Shown one piece after another: positions 45,341-54,400 of a stretch of DNA of 64,000 nucleotides (within the stretch, counting starts at the first letter, position 1; every line of letters begins with the position of its first letter). The notes under the pieces were generated by a model that did no database searches, was not told the DNA's origin, and saw only the letters and a program-made list of their open reading frames with translations. Origin of the DNA: an uncultured Parabacteroides sp. (GTDB lineage: Bacteria; Bacteroidota; Bacteroidia; Bacteroidales; Tannerellaceae). The stretch covers positions 29,281 to 93,280 of the forward strand of contig CALUZV010000014.1 in the NCBI GenBank assembly GCA_944325345.1. Direction: 5' to 3'. Position numbers and translations under genes: made by a program.

Positions 45341-46294
45341 ATGGAGAATTACATTCGTTTCGATTGGGCTATGAAGCGATTGCTTCGTAACAAGGCAAAT
45401 TTTAGTGTGCTGGAAGGTCTGCTTACTACGTTGCTGAATGAGAAGATAACGATTCAGCGGTTGTTGGAGAGCGAGAGTAATCAGGAAGACGAGTTCGATA
45501 AGTACAACCGCGTGGATATGCTGGCAGAAGATTCAAAGGGAGAGCTTGTGCTAATTGAGGTTCAGAATAACAATGAGTATGCTTATTTCCAGCGGATGTT
45601 GTTTGGTGCCTCTAAGTTGGTAACGGAGTATATTAATCGGGGAGAAGGCTATTCCAAGGTGCGTAAGGTATATAGCATCAATATCGTTTACTTCTCCTTA
45701 GGACATGGCAAGGATTATGTTTATCATGGGAAGACGGAGTTTAGGGGAGTGCATGAGCACGACCTCTTGGACTTAACACCTTTCCAGAAGCAGACATTCA
45801 AGGTTGATGAAGTTAGCCAGCTCTATCCCGAATATTATATATTAAAGGTAAATGACTTCAACAAGGTAGCCAAGACTCCTTTGGAAGAGTGGATTTATTA
45901 TCTGAATACGGGACAAATCTCAGAGAGTGCCCAAGCTCCCGGCCTCGAGGCTGTAAGGGAAAGGCTGAAGTTGGATAGGATGACGAAAGATGAGTTAGCA
46001 GCTTATTATCGGCATTTGGATAATATTGTGATATTGAAAGACAATATATTTACGGAAAGAGAAGAAGGAAGGGCTGAAGGCAGAGCTGAAGGTCGTGCCG
46101 AGGGTAAAGCCGAGGGCCTTGCTTTAGGCCGTGCCGAGGGTCTGCAAGAGGGTATCCTCGAAGGCCAGCTTCGTCAAAACAGGGAGAATGCGATGAAGAT
46201 GCTTAACTTGGGCATTCCTATGGAGACAATTCAGTCGATAACCGGTCTCTCTCCGCAAGAAATTGATAAACTAAAGAATAACAATAACGGATAA
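45341..46294 (+). CDS. Rpn family recombination-promoting nuclease (PD-(D/E)XK)
   Basis: 317 residues. [18 protein letters not shown] and the nuclease core [19 protein letters not shown] (Asp and Glu-x-Gln) match the Rpn/PDDEXK putative transposase family. The C-terminus has [18 protein letters not shown], a run of four-residue repeats, then a helical end. Rpn proteins cut DNA and are found in many copies in gut bacteria. The gene is AT-richer than its neighbours, and its stop overlaps the lptB start (TAATG), so an accessory gene sits as leader of an essential one. Confidence 0.92.
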   Translation: MENYIRFDWAMKRLLRNKANFSVLEGLLTTLLNEKITIQRLLESESNQEDEFDKYNRVDMLAEDSKGELVLIEVQNNNEYAYFQRMLFGASKLVTEYINRGEGYSKVRKVYSINIVYFSLGHGKDYVYHGKTEFRGVHEHDLLDLTPFQKQTFKVDEVSQLYPEYYILKVNDFNKVAKTPLEEWIYYLNTGQISESAQAPGLEAVRERLKLDRMTKDELAAYYRHLDNIVILKDNIFTEREEGRAEGRAEGRAEGKAEGLALGRAEGLQEGILEGQLRQNRENAMKMLNLGIPMETIQSITGLSPQEIDKLKNNNNG

Positions 46295-47040
46295 TGGAAG
46301 AACAAATGATACTCCGCACGGAGGATTTGGTAAAAAAGTATCGGACTCGTACGGTCGTGAACCATGTTTCAATCAATGTCAAACAAGGGGAGATTGTCGG
46401 CCTGCTGGGACCGAATGGAGCTGGTAAGACGACAACTTTCTATATGACTGTGGGCTTGGTTACGCCGAACGAGGGGCGTATTTTCCTCAATGATATGGAC
46501 ATCACGAAGTTCCCTGTTTACAGGCGAGCTCGCAACGGCATTGGCTATCTGGCTCAAGAAGCTTCCATCTTTCGGAAGATGACGGTAGAAGATAACCTCC
46601 GCTCTGTGTTGGAGATGACTGATACGACTCCGGAATACCAGAAGGAGAAGCTGGAGAGTCTCTTGGCTGAGTTTGGTTTGAACAAAGTGCGCAAGAACTT
46701 GGGCGACCAGCTCTCAGGTGGTGAACGCCGCCGTGCAGAAATTGCCCGTTGCTTGGCTATCAACCCGAAGTTTATCATGCTCGACGAACCGTTCGCCGGT
46801 GTGGACCCTATCGCCGTGCAGGATATCCAGACTATCGTGGCCCGCTTGAAGCACAAGAATATCGGTATCTTGATAACCGACCACAATGTATATGAGACCC
46901 TGAGTATTTGCGACCGGGCTTATCTGCTCTTTGAGGGAAAAGTCTTGTTCCAGGGTACGGCAGAGCAGTTGGCTGCCAACGAGATTGTCCGCGAGAAGTA
47001 TCTGGGTAAAGACTTCGTCCTTCGGAAAAAGGATTTATAA
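46294..47040 (+). CDS. lptB: LPS export ABC transporter ATP-binding protein
   Basis: 248 residues. Walker A GPNGAGKT, signature [16 protein letters not shown], Walker [18 protein letters not shown]-loop LITDHNV, all typical of LptB, the ATPase of the LptB2FG complex extracting LPS from the inner membrane. It overlaps the Rpn gene by one base upstream and the CPBP gene by 6 bp at the 3' end (convergent). Confidence 0.95.
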   Translation: MEEQMILRTEDLVKKYRTRTVVNHVSINVKQGEIVGLLGPNGAGKTTTFYMTVGLVTPNEGRIFLNDMDITKFPVYRRARNGIGYLAQEASIFRKMTVEDNLRSVLEMTDTTPEYQKEKLESLLAEFGLNKVRKNLGDQLSGGERRRAEIARCLAINPKFIMLDEPFAGVDPIAVQDIQTIVARLKHKNIGILITDHNVYETLSICDRAYLLFEGKVLFQGTAEQLAANEIVREKYLGKDFVLRKKDL

Positions 47041-47946
47041 CTTCGGCTTTTCTTCTACATTTAATAATTGCTGGAGGCGTATCATCAATATGCCAAAGAG
47101 ACCGAGGAATACGACGGCCATGACGATATAGCTTTGCAGGTTCGGCTCGGTTACTTCTCCGGTGATAAACTCGTTGTTCTTCAGTGCCGGTGTGGACATT
47201 CCGATGACGGCCACTGCATTGTTGGTGAAGTGGGCCAAGACAGGGAGCCAGATGCACCGGCTCCAATAGAGCAGGTATCCAAAGTATGCCCCCAATACCA
47301 TGCGGGGCAAGAATCCATAGAATTGCAGGTGGAACGCGCTGAAAAGGATGGCGGCTATCCAGATGACTGCATGATGATTCAGCCCAAACCGGCTCAGCGT
47401 CTGGCATAAGGCTCCACGGAAAAGAAACTCCTCCGTAATGCCAGCGGCGAGCGCGACGACAATAAGATTGCTCGCAAGGGGCAAGAATCCGCCGCCATTG
47501 ATAAGCAACTCGGTCAGTGCCGCTCCCGCCTCTTCCTGCTGGCGCATCCACGCTTCGACCGCACCCATCCATTCCGGCAACTGCATTTGTTCGTTCAGCA
47601 TCGCCATCAGCCCGATAGCCGGAGAGATGAGGAACATGCTGGCGACGACAATCAGATAGGGCCTCGCCTGGTCTAAGTTTCGTATAAACAAAAACTTCTT
47701 ATAATCATAGCTACACAGATACGCCAAGCCGAACGCCGGGAACAAGAATGTCCCTGCGGCGGAAATCAACTGTAACAACCGCATCGCATCGGGTTGGCTG
47801 GTCATGGGTGTCTGGAATCCGTATATCAACCCAAAGAGGCTCAGTCCCAACAACGACGAGAAAATACTGCCCATCAGGATGAGCAAAATCAAGACAAATA
47901 GCTGTTTGCCCACTGGCTGGGCGGCTAAAGATGCTTTCAAATACAT
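47035..47946 (-). CDS. CPBP family intramembrane glutamic protease
   Basis: 303 residues with about eight hydrophobic segments. Motif 1 EEFLFRG, motif 2 FSAFHLQF, motif 3 HFTNNA are all present, as in CAAX/ABI proteases. The substrate is unknown. Its 3' end overlaps lptB; its upstream side carries the 21-bp array shared with tig. Confidence 0.93.
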   Translation of the reverse strand: MYLKASLAAQPVGKQLFVLILLILMGSIFSSLLGLSLFGLIYGFQTPMTSQPDAMRLLQLISAAGTFLFPAFGLAYLCSYDYKKFLFIRNLDQARPYLIVVASMFLISPAIGLMAMLNEQMQLPEWMGAVEAWMRQQEEAGAALTELLINGGGFLPLASNLIVVALAAGITEEFLFRGALCQTLSRFGLNHHAVIWIAAILFSAFHLQFYGFLPRMVLGAYFGYLLYWSRCIWLPVLAHFTNNAVAVIGMSTPALKNNEFITGEVTEPNLQSYIVMAVVFLGLFGILMIRLQQLLNVEEKPKL

Positions 47947-47977
47947 ATACCTTATATTATATAGTAGTTTCGGGCTC

Positions 47978-47985
47978 CAAAGGTA
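47978..47985 (-). promoter_or_regulatory. -7 box TACCTTTG for the CPBP gene
   Basis: Minus-strand TACCTTTG, 32 bp before the start. Confidence 0.55.
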
Positions 47986-48063
47986 CGGAAAAAACTTCGT
48001 TTCATCGGAAGAAAAACTGCCTGGCTGCCGAGAAAAACTTATCTATGTCCTGAGATAAACTTC

Positions 48064-48190
48064 AAACGACACTGTCGTTTGTAAAAACAACTGTGTCGTC
48101 TGTACAAACGACAGTGCTGTTTGTAGAAACGACAGTGTTGTTTGAAGAATATGTCCCGACCTATGGAAGAATATGTCCTGACCTACGAAA
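48064..48190. repeat. 21-bp palindromic array with arm switch
   Basis: AAACGAC-type units start at 48064, 48085, 48106 and 48127, exactly 21 bp apart; the first is a perfect AAACGAC-ACT-GTCGTTT dyad. At 48148 and 48170 the unit becomes AATATGTCC-(C/T)GACCTA with the dyad near the same position. A separate dyad TTATCT/AGATAA lies at 48039-48058. It sits in the divergent gap between the CPBP gene and tig. Confidence 0.88.
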
Positions 48191-48228
48191 CTTTTCGTCC
48201 TATCAAACAACAATATTTGAGGAAACAA

Positions 48229-48260
48229 TTTGCGAGATTGAAAGAATAAATCTAATTTTG
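48229..48260 (+). promoter_or_regulatory. promoter of tig
   Basis: TTTG (48229-48232), 20-bp spacer, TAATTTTG (48253-48260) followed by C; 48 bp before the ATG. Confidence 0.75.
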
Positions 48261-48308
48261 CAACCTAAAATTTGAGACATAAATCATTAATTAAATAAAT
48301 CATTCAGA

Positions 48309-49664
48309 ATGAACGTTTCTCTTATTGACAACGATGCTGTGCGCGGCGTCGTGAAGTTAGAAATAGTGAAAGCTGACTACGCAGATAACGTAGAAAAGAG
48401 CTTGCGCAGCTATCGCCAGAAAGCCAATCTGCCGGGTTTCCGCAGAGGCATGGTTCCGATGAGCATGATTAAGAAGATGTATGGCAAACATGTGCTGATT
48501 GAAGAAGTGAACAAGCTGATTTCGGATAACTTGTTTAAATACATCCACGAAAATGATTTGCATATCTTGGGCGAACCGCTGCCGAGCGAAAAAGACCAGT
48601 CGGAAATCAATTTCGATATACAAGAAGACTTCGTGTTCAAGTTCGACGTGGCCTTTGCTCCGGCTATCAACATCAACTTGAGCAAGGAAGACAAGCTGGT
48701 TTACTATCAAGTGAATGTTGACGAGGATATGTTGAACAAGCATATCGACGCTTATACAGCAAACTACGGCACGTATGAAGACGTAGAAGAAGTCGGCGAA
48801 AGAGATTTGGTTAGAGGCCGGATTGCCGAATTGGAAAACGGCGCGCCGAAAGAAGGCGGTATCGTTGTTGAGAAGGCTATCGTGATGCCGATGTATATCA
48901 AGAACGAAGGAGAAAAGGCCAAGTTCATCGGTGCCAAGAAGAACTCGGTGATTGTCTTCAACCCGAACAAGGCGTTCGAAGGCGCAGAAGCAGAAATCGC
49001 ATCTCTCCTGAAGATTGAAAAGGATAAGGTTGCTGAGACTACAGCCGACTTTAGCTTCGAAATCGAAACGATCTCTCAGCACAAGAACGCAGAGTTGAAT
49101 CAGGAATTGTTCGACAAGGTATTCGGTGCGAATGTCGTTACAAACGAAGAAGAATTCAAGAACCGGATTCGTGAAGCCTTGGCCGAGCAGTTTGCTCCTC
49201 AGAGTGATTACAAGTTCCTGACTGATGCCCGCGAAGTATTGGTACAGAAGGCTGGCGAATTGCACTTTGCCGATGATATCCTGAAGCGCTGGTTGCTGGC
49301 CGCTAACGACCGGAATACAAGAGAGCGTGTGGATGAGGACTATCCTACTATCATCAAGGACTTGACTTACCACTTGATTAAAGAAACTTTGGTACGTCAG
49401 AACAACTTGAAGGTAGAAGAACCCGACTTGGAAGACTTTGCTAAGCGTATTGCTAAAGCTCAGTTCGGCCAGTATGGTATGCTCTCTGTTCCTGAAGATG
49501 TCTTGGATAACTATGCAAAGGATATGCTGAAGAACAGACAGTCGGTACAGGGCATTGTTGATCGTGCCGTAGAAGAAAAGCTGGCTGCTTGGTTGAAAGA
49601 CCAGGTAGAGTTGGAAGTGAAATTAGTTTCTGCCGACGAGTTCTCTAAGCTTTTTGAAGCATAA
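48309..49664 (+). CDS. tig: trigger factor
   Basis: 451 residues. Ribosome-binding loop LPGFRRGMVP (the GFRxGxxP signature), a diverged PPIase domain, and the helical C-terminal arms. It is a ribosome-bound chaperone for nascent chains. Gene order tig-clpP-clpX is the classical one. A large inverted repeat containing the clpP promoter follows. Confidence 0.96.
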   Translation: MNVSLIDNDAVRGVVKLEIVKADYADNVEKSLRSYRQKANLPGFRRGMVPMSMIKKMYGKHVLIEEVNKLISDNLFKYIHENDLHILGEPLPSEKDQSEINFDIQEDFVFKFDVAFAPAININLSKEDKLVYYQVNVDEDMLNKHIDAYTANYGTYEDVEEVGERDLVRGRIAELENGAPKEGGIVVEKAIVMPMYIKNEGEKAKFIGAKKNSVIVFNPNKAFEGAEAEIASLLKIEKDKVAETTADFSFEIETISQHKNAELNQELFDKVFGANVVTNEEEFKNRIREALAEQFAPQSDYKFLTDAREVLVQKAGELHFADDILKRWLLAANDRNTRERVDEDYPTIIKDLTYHLIKETLVRQNNLKVEEPDLEDFAKRIAKAQFGQYGMLSVPEDVLDNYAKDMLKNRQSVQGIVDRAVEEKLAAWLKDQVELEVKLVSADEFSKLFEA

Positions 49665-49693
49665 AAAGGTGGGCAGTTTAGGCTGTCTGCAAC

Positions 49694-49811
49694 AAAAAAG
49701 GGATTTCTTCTCTAAAAAAATCTCTTAGCGGACAAAATAAGTTGTAAGATTTAGAATTTTATTTATAACTTTGTTTTCCGTTGAGCGAAAAGAGGAGAAA
49801 TCCCTTTTTGT
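49694..49811 (+). terminator. long-range inverted repeat enclosing the clpP promoter
   Basis: Arm 1 (AAAAAGGGATTTCTTCTCT, about 49695-49713) pairs with arm 2 (AGAGGAGAAATCCCTTTTT, 49791-49809) with a single G-U type mismatch. The 77-bp loop contains the -7 box of clpP. Transcripts from tig would fold the full hairpin, ending in a T-run; clpP's own transcripts lack arm 1. Confidence 0.7.
49741..49773 (+). promoter_or_regulatory. probable promoter of clpP
   Basis: -33-like GTTG (49741-49744), 21-bp spacer, TAACTTTG (49766-49773), inside the loop of the inverted repeat. Confidence 0.6.
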
Positions 49812-49848
49812 CTCTCTCTTTAAATAAAAAGTAATAACGAATTAGACT

Positions 49849-50511
49849 ATGAACGATTTTAGAAATTATGCAACCAAACATCTGGGGATGAGTGGTACGG
49901 CGTTGGATAGTTATATGAACATCACGAGCAGCTACATTTCACCGACAATTATCGAAGAGCGTCAGTTGAACGTAGCGCAGATGGATGTGTTTTCCCGCTT
50001 GATGATGGATCGTATCATCTTTTTGGGAACGCAGATAGATGATTATGCTGCCAATGTTATCCAGGCGCAGCTGTTGTATCTGGATTCCAGCGACCCCGGA
50101 AAGGATATTTCTATCTATATTAATTCGCCGGGGGGTTCTGTCTATGCCGGGTATGGGATTTATGATACGATGCAGTTCATTGGTTCCGATGTTTCGACGA
50201 TTTGTACAGGGATAGCAGCTTCGATGGCTTCCGTCTTGTTGGTAGCTGGAACGAAAGGAAAGCGTTTTGCCTTGAAGCATTCCCGCGTCATGATTCACCA
50301 GCCGCTGGGTGGTGTGCAGGGACAAGCCTCGGATATTGAGATTTCTGCACGTGAGATATTAAAGGTTAGGAAAGAGTTATATACCATCATCTCCGACCAT
50401 TCGGGTAAGCCGTATGAGGATGTGGCCCGCGACAGCGACCGTGATTACTGGATGACGGCTGCTGAAGCCAAGGAATATGGAATGATAGACGATATCTTAA
50501 CACGTAAATAA
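49849..50511 (+). CDS. clpP: ATP-dependent Clp protease proteolytic subunit
   Basis: 220 residues. Ser125 in GIAASMAS and His150 in MIHQPLGG form the catalytic site with an Asp in the C-terminal third. It assembles as tetradecamer and degrades substrates unfolded by ClpX, whose gene starts 17 bp downstream. Confidence 0.97.
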   Translation: MNDFRNYATKHLGMSGTALDSYMNITSSYISPTIIEERQLNVAQMDVFSRLMMDRIIFLGTQIDDYAANVIQAQLLYLDSSDPGKDISIYINSPGGSVYAGYGIYDTMQFIGSDVSTICTGIAASMASVLLVAGTKGKRFALKHSRVMIHQPLGGVQGQASDIEISAREILKVRKELYTIISDHSGKPYEDVARDSDRDYWMTAAEAKEYGMIDDILTRK

Positions 50512-50528
50512 TCAATTAATAGAATTAT

Positions 50529-51758
50529 ATGGCCAAAATAGGCGATACTTGTACGTTCTGTGGACGCAACCGGCGCGAGGTCAGTCTGATGATTAACGGA
50601 ATCTCAGGGGCTATCTGCGGCGACTGCGCCCAGCAAGCGTATGAAATTGTAAAGGAGCAGATGAAAAGCCAAAAGTCGGATTTGGGTTTTAGCAAAGCTG
50701 ATTTGCCCAAGCCGGAAGACATTAAGGCTTTCCTTGATCAATATATTATCGGGCAAGACGATGCCAAGCGTTATCTCTCGGTCTCGGTGTACAACCATTA
50801 TAAACGTTTGCTACAGGAAAAGACTTCTGATGACGTCGAAATCGAGAAGTCCAATATTATAATGGTAGGAACGACGGGTACGGGAAAGACCTTGATGGCT
50901 CGTACGATTGCCAAATTGCTCCATGTCCCGTTTGCTATTGTCGATGCGACGGTACTGACACAGGCAGGTTATGTAGGCGAAGATATCGAGAGTATCTTGA
51001 CGCGCTTGCTCCAGGCTGCCGACTACGATGTGGATGCTGCCGAGCGTGGCATTGTTTTCATCGATGAAATCGACAAAATAGCCCGCAAGGGTGATAATCC
51101 TTCGATTACACGAGATGTCAGTGGCGAAGGTGTACAGCAGGGTTTGTTGAAATTACTTGAAGGCTCGGTTGTCAATGTTCCTCCCCAGGGTGGGCGTAAG
51201 CATCCGGAGCAAAAGATGATACCTGTTGATACGAAGAATATCTTGTTTATATGCGGTGGGGCGTTTGACGGCATCGAAAAGAAAATTGCTCAGCGCCTGA
51301 ATACCCGTGTTGTGGGTTACGCCGCAGCCAAAGATACAGCCCAGGTGGATAAAAATAATTTGTTGAAGTATATCACACCGGCTGACTTAAAATCGTTTGG
51401 TTTGATACCGGAGATTATAGGACGTTTGCCGATATTGACCTATCTGAATCCGCTTGACCGTGCAGCTTTGCGCCGTATTCTGACAGAGCCGAAGAACTCT
51501 ATTATCAAACAGTATGTGAAGTTGTTTGCTATGGATGGCATTGAATTGGCCTTCGATGAGGATGTCTTCGAGTTTATTGTCGATAAGGCTTTGGAATTTA
51601 AGCTGGGTGCACGCGGATTGCGTTCTATAGTCGAAGCGATAATGATGGACGCCATGTTTACGATGCCTTCTACGGGCGGGAAATCGCTTCATGTAACCTT
51701 GGCGTATGCGAAAGAACAATTTGAAAAAGCGGACGTGAACCGTTTACAAGTTTCATAA
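50529..51758 (+). CDS. clpX: ATP-dependent Clp protease ATP-binding subunit ClpX
   Basis: 409 residues. N-terminal C4 zinc finger (CTFCGRN, CGDCAQQ), Walker A GTTGTGKT, Walker B IVFIDEID, sensor region [10 protein letters not shown]. It is the unfoldase partner of ClpP. 33 bp before recQ. Confidence 0.97.
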   Translation: MAKIGDTCTFCGRNRREVSLMINGISGAICGDCAQQAYEIVKEQMKSQKSDLGFSKADLPKPEDIKAFLDQYIIGQDDAKRYLSVSVYNHYKRLLQEKTSDDVEIEKSNIIMVGTTGTGKTLMARTIAKLLHVPFAIVDATVLTQAGYVGEDIESILTRLLQAADYDVDAAERGIVFIDEIDKIARKGDNPSITRDVSGEGVQQGLLKLLEGSVVNVPPQGGRKHPEQKMIPVDTKNILFICGGAFDGIEKKIAQRLNTRVVGYAAAKDTAQVDKNNLLKYITPADLKSFGLIPEIIGRLPILTYLNPLDRAALRRILTEPKNSIIKQYVKLFAMDGIELAFDEDVFEFIVDKALEFKLGARGLRSIVEAIMMDAMFTMPSTGGKSLHVTLAYAKEQFEKADVNRLQVS

Positions 51759-51791
51759 AGATGTAAACCTATTTTCTTAATTAATACTAGT

Positions 51792-53972
51792 ATGGCAAAG
51801 AAGGATTATTTGACAGAGGAGCTTAAAAAGCATTTCGGTTTCGACACTTTCAAAGGAAACCAAAAAGCAATTATTGAGAATGTTTTGGCTGGAAAAGACA
51901 CGTTTGTCTTGATGCCTACCGGCGGTGGTAAATCATTGTGTTACCAGTTGCCCTCTCTTTTGATGGAGGGGACGGCCATCGTCATCTCTCCTCTCATAGC
52001 GCTTATGAAAAACCAGGTGGATGCCATGCGAAACTTCAGTGAGGAAGACGGGGTCGCCCACTTCATCAATTCGTCCTTGAACAAGTCGGCTATCGAACAA
52101 GTGAAGTCGGATATCCTGGTCGGGCGTACCAAGTTGCTTTATGTTGCGCCTGAATCGCTGACGAAGGAAGAGTACGTCGAATTCCTCCGTCAGGTAAAGA
52201 TTTCGTTCTACGCCGTGGACGAAGCCCACTGTATTTCGGAATGGGGACACGACTTTCGTCCGGAATACCGTCGTATCCGGCCTATCATTAATGAAATCGG
52301 GAAACGTCCTTTGATTGCGCTGACTGCTACGGCTACTCCGAAAGTCCAGCACGACATCCAGAAGAATTTGGGCATGACTGACGCTATTGTCTTTAAATCA
52401 TCCTTCAATCGCCCCAACCTGTATTATGAAGTTCGCCCCAAAACGAACAATATCGACCGGGATATTATCAAGTTTATAAAAGCTAACGAAGGGAAGTCGG
52501 GTATTGTCTATTGCCTCAGCCGCAAGAAGGTGGAAGAGTTTGCCGACATCTTGAAAGCTAATGGCATCAAGGCTTTGCCCTATCATGCCGGGATGGATTC
52601 GCAAATGCGCTCGGCCAACCAAGATGCTTTCTTGATGGAAAAGGTGGATGTCATCGTGGCTACCATCGCTTTTGGCATGGGTATTGACAAACCGGATGTG
52701 CGTTATGTGATTCACTATGATATTCCCAAGAGCCTGGAGGGGTATTACCAGGAAACCGGTCGTGCCGGTCGCGATGGGGGCGAGGGCCATTGCCTTGCGT
52801 TCTATGCTTACAAGGATTTGCAGAAGCTGGAGAAATTCATGCAGGGCAAACCTGTCGCCGAACAGGAAATAGGTAAACAATTGCTGCTCGAAACGGCAGC
52901 GTACGCCGAGACATCGGTTTGTAGAAGGAAAGTGCTACTCCATTATTTCGGTGAAGAATATACGGAAGAAAATTGTGGTAGCTGTGATAACTGTTTGAAC
53001 CCAAAGAAACAAGTGGAAGCAAAAGAACTATTAACTGCGGTACTGGAGGTCATCAGTACTTTGAAAGAAAAATTTAAGGCCGATTATATTGTCAACATGC
53101 TGGTGGGCAACGAAACGTCGGAAATCCAATCGTACAAACACAATGAATTGGAAATCTTCGGCTCGGGCCAAGACGAAGACGACAAGACTTGGAACGCCGT
53201 TATCCGCCAGGCGCTGATTGCCGGTTATCTGATGAAGGATATCGAAAACTATGGCTTGCTCAAGATTACTCCGAAGGGCAAGGACTTTATGAAGAATCCG
53301 GTATCCTTCAAGATTACTGAGGACAATGAATTTGAAGAAGAAGAAGAGGAAACTCCTGTTCGCGGCGGCGCCGCCTGTGCGGTGGACCCGGTTTTGTATT
53401 CGATGATGAAAGACTTGCGCAAGAAAGTCTCGAAGCGTCTGGGGGTTCCTCCCTTCGTCGTTTTCCAAGACCCTTCGCTGGAGGCGATGGCCACGACGTA
53501 TCCGGTTACGCTCGAGGAGTTGCAAAACATCCCCGGCGTCGGCGCGGGCAAGGCTAAACGCTACGGCAAGGAGTTCGTCGAGCTGATTAAGCGTCATGTC
53601 GAGGAAAACGAAATCGAGCGGCCGGAGGATTTGCGTGTCCGCACCGTCGCCAACAAGTCGAAGCTCAAGGTCTGGATTGTCCAGAGTATCGACCGCAAGG
53701 TGGCGCTCGACGACATCGCCATGTCGAAGGGCCTGGAGTTCTCCGAACTGCTGGACGAAATCGAGGCGATTGTCTATTCCGGTACGCGCATCAACATCGA
53801 TTATTTCCTCAACGATGTGGTCGATGAAGAGCATATCGAGGATATCTACGAATACTTCAAGGATTCGGAGACCGATGATTTGGAAGAGGCCATCGAAGAA
53901 CTTGGCGGCGATTATACTGAGGATGAGATTCGCCTCGTCCGCATCAAGTTCCTCTCGGAATTGGCTAATTGA
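51792..53972 (+). CDS. recQ: ATP-dependent DNA helicase RecQ
   Basis: 726 residues, longer than E. coli RecQ (about 610). Walker A TGGGKSLCYQLP, box VDEAHCISEWGHDFR, GRAGRDG, zinc-binding Cys region (CRRKVLLHYFGEEYTEENCGSCDNC shortened here as CRRK to CDNC, about 377-401), winged helix, HRDC near 530-600, then an acidic C-terminal helical extension. Acts 3'-5' in recombination and fork repair. Follows clpX in the same direction. Confidence 0.96.
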   Translation: MAKKDYLTEELKKHFGFDTFKGNQKAIIENVLAGKDTFVLMPTGGGKSLCYQLPSLLMEGTAIVISPLIALMKNQVDAMRNFSEEDGVAHFINSSLNKSAIEQVKSDILVGRTKLLYVAPESLTKEEYVEFLRQVKISFYAVDEAHCISEWGHDFRPEYRRIRPIINEIGKRPLIALTATATPKVQHDIQKNLGMTDAIVFKSSFNRPNLYYEVRPKTNNIDRDIIKFIKANEGKSGIVYCLSRKKVEEFADILKANGIKALPYHAGMDSQMRSANQDAFLMEKVDVIVATIAFGMGIDKPDVRYVIHYDIPKSLEGYYQETGRAGRDGGEGHCLAFYAYKDLQKLEKFMQGKPVAEQEIGKQLLLETAAYAETSVCRRKVLLHYFGEEYTEENCGSCDNCLNPKKQVEAKELLTAVLEVISTLKEKFKADYIVNMLVGNETSEIQSYKHNELEIFGSGQDEDDKTWNAVIRQALIAGYLMKDIENYGLLKITPKGKDFMKNPVSFKITEDNEFEEEEEETPVRGGAACAVDPVLYSMMKDLRKKVSKRLGVPPFVVFQDPSLEAMATTYPVTLEELQNIPGVGAGKAKRYGKEFVELIKRHVEENEIERPEDLRVRTVANKSKLKVWIVQSIDRKVALDDIAMSKGLEFSELLDEIEAIVYSGTRINIDYFLNDVVDEEHIEDIYEYFKDSETDDLEEAIEELGGDYTEDEIRLVRIKFLSELAN

Positions 53973-54031
53973 TGGTAAAAGAGGAACTTCCGGATAGGGA
54001 AGGTGAGTCTTATTCGCCCGTTGATTGGGAC

Positions 54032-54225
54032 TTATCATTTAATGAGTGTTAAAGGACTTCGGGTGAACAGGATTTATCATTTAATGAGTATTAAAGAACG
54101 CCGGGCGGACAGCATTTATCAGTTAATGAGTGTTAGAGGACTTCGAGCGAATAGACTTTATCATTTAATGAGTGTTAAAGGAATCCCGGCGAAAAGTTCT
54201 TATCTTCTGAAGAAAAGTCTCAGTT
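54032..54225. repeat. 42-bp palindromic tandem array (5 units)
   Basis: TTATC starts at 54032, 54074, 54116, 54158 and 54200, exactly 42 bp apart. Units 1-4 carry CATTTAATG followed by AGTGTTAAAGGACTTC; unit 5 carries CTTCTGAAG at the same position, an arm switch. Since 42 is a multiple of three, the array reads as a 14-residue repeat in one frame, which I do not consider a gene. Confidence 0.93.
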
Positions 54226-54337
54226 TGCGGAGCGGATAATTCTTTTCGCGGTCTGAGGAAAAATGGATTGCTACTTAAAAAACACTAATTTAACGAAGAG
54301 GAATACGAATCTTTTCGGCTCTCCGTTAGATTAGTGT

Positions 54338-54345
54338 TATTTTTG
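54338..54345 (+). promoter_or_regulatory. -7 box TATTTTTG for the chaperone operon
   Basis: TATTTTTG, 56 bp before the first PPIase gene and downstream of the array. Confidence 0.5.
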
Positions 54346-54400
54346 TGTGGCCGTTTGAATAGGAAAGCTCTTGAACGGTCGGAATTAAATTGATAAACAG

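Noticed and set aside
54003..54239. 78-codon frame with a 14-residue repeat
   Set aside because: A 42-bp repeat always stays in frame; composition and position show it is array DNA, not a gene.
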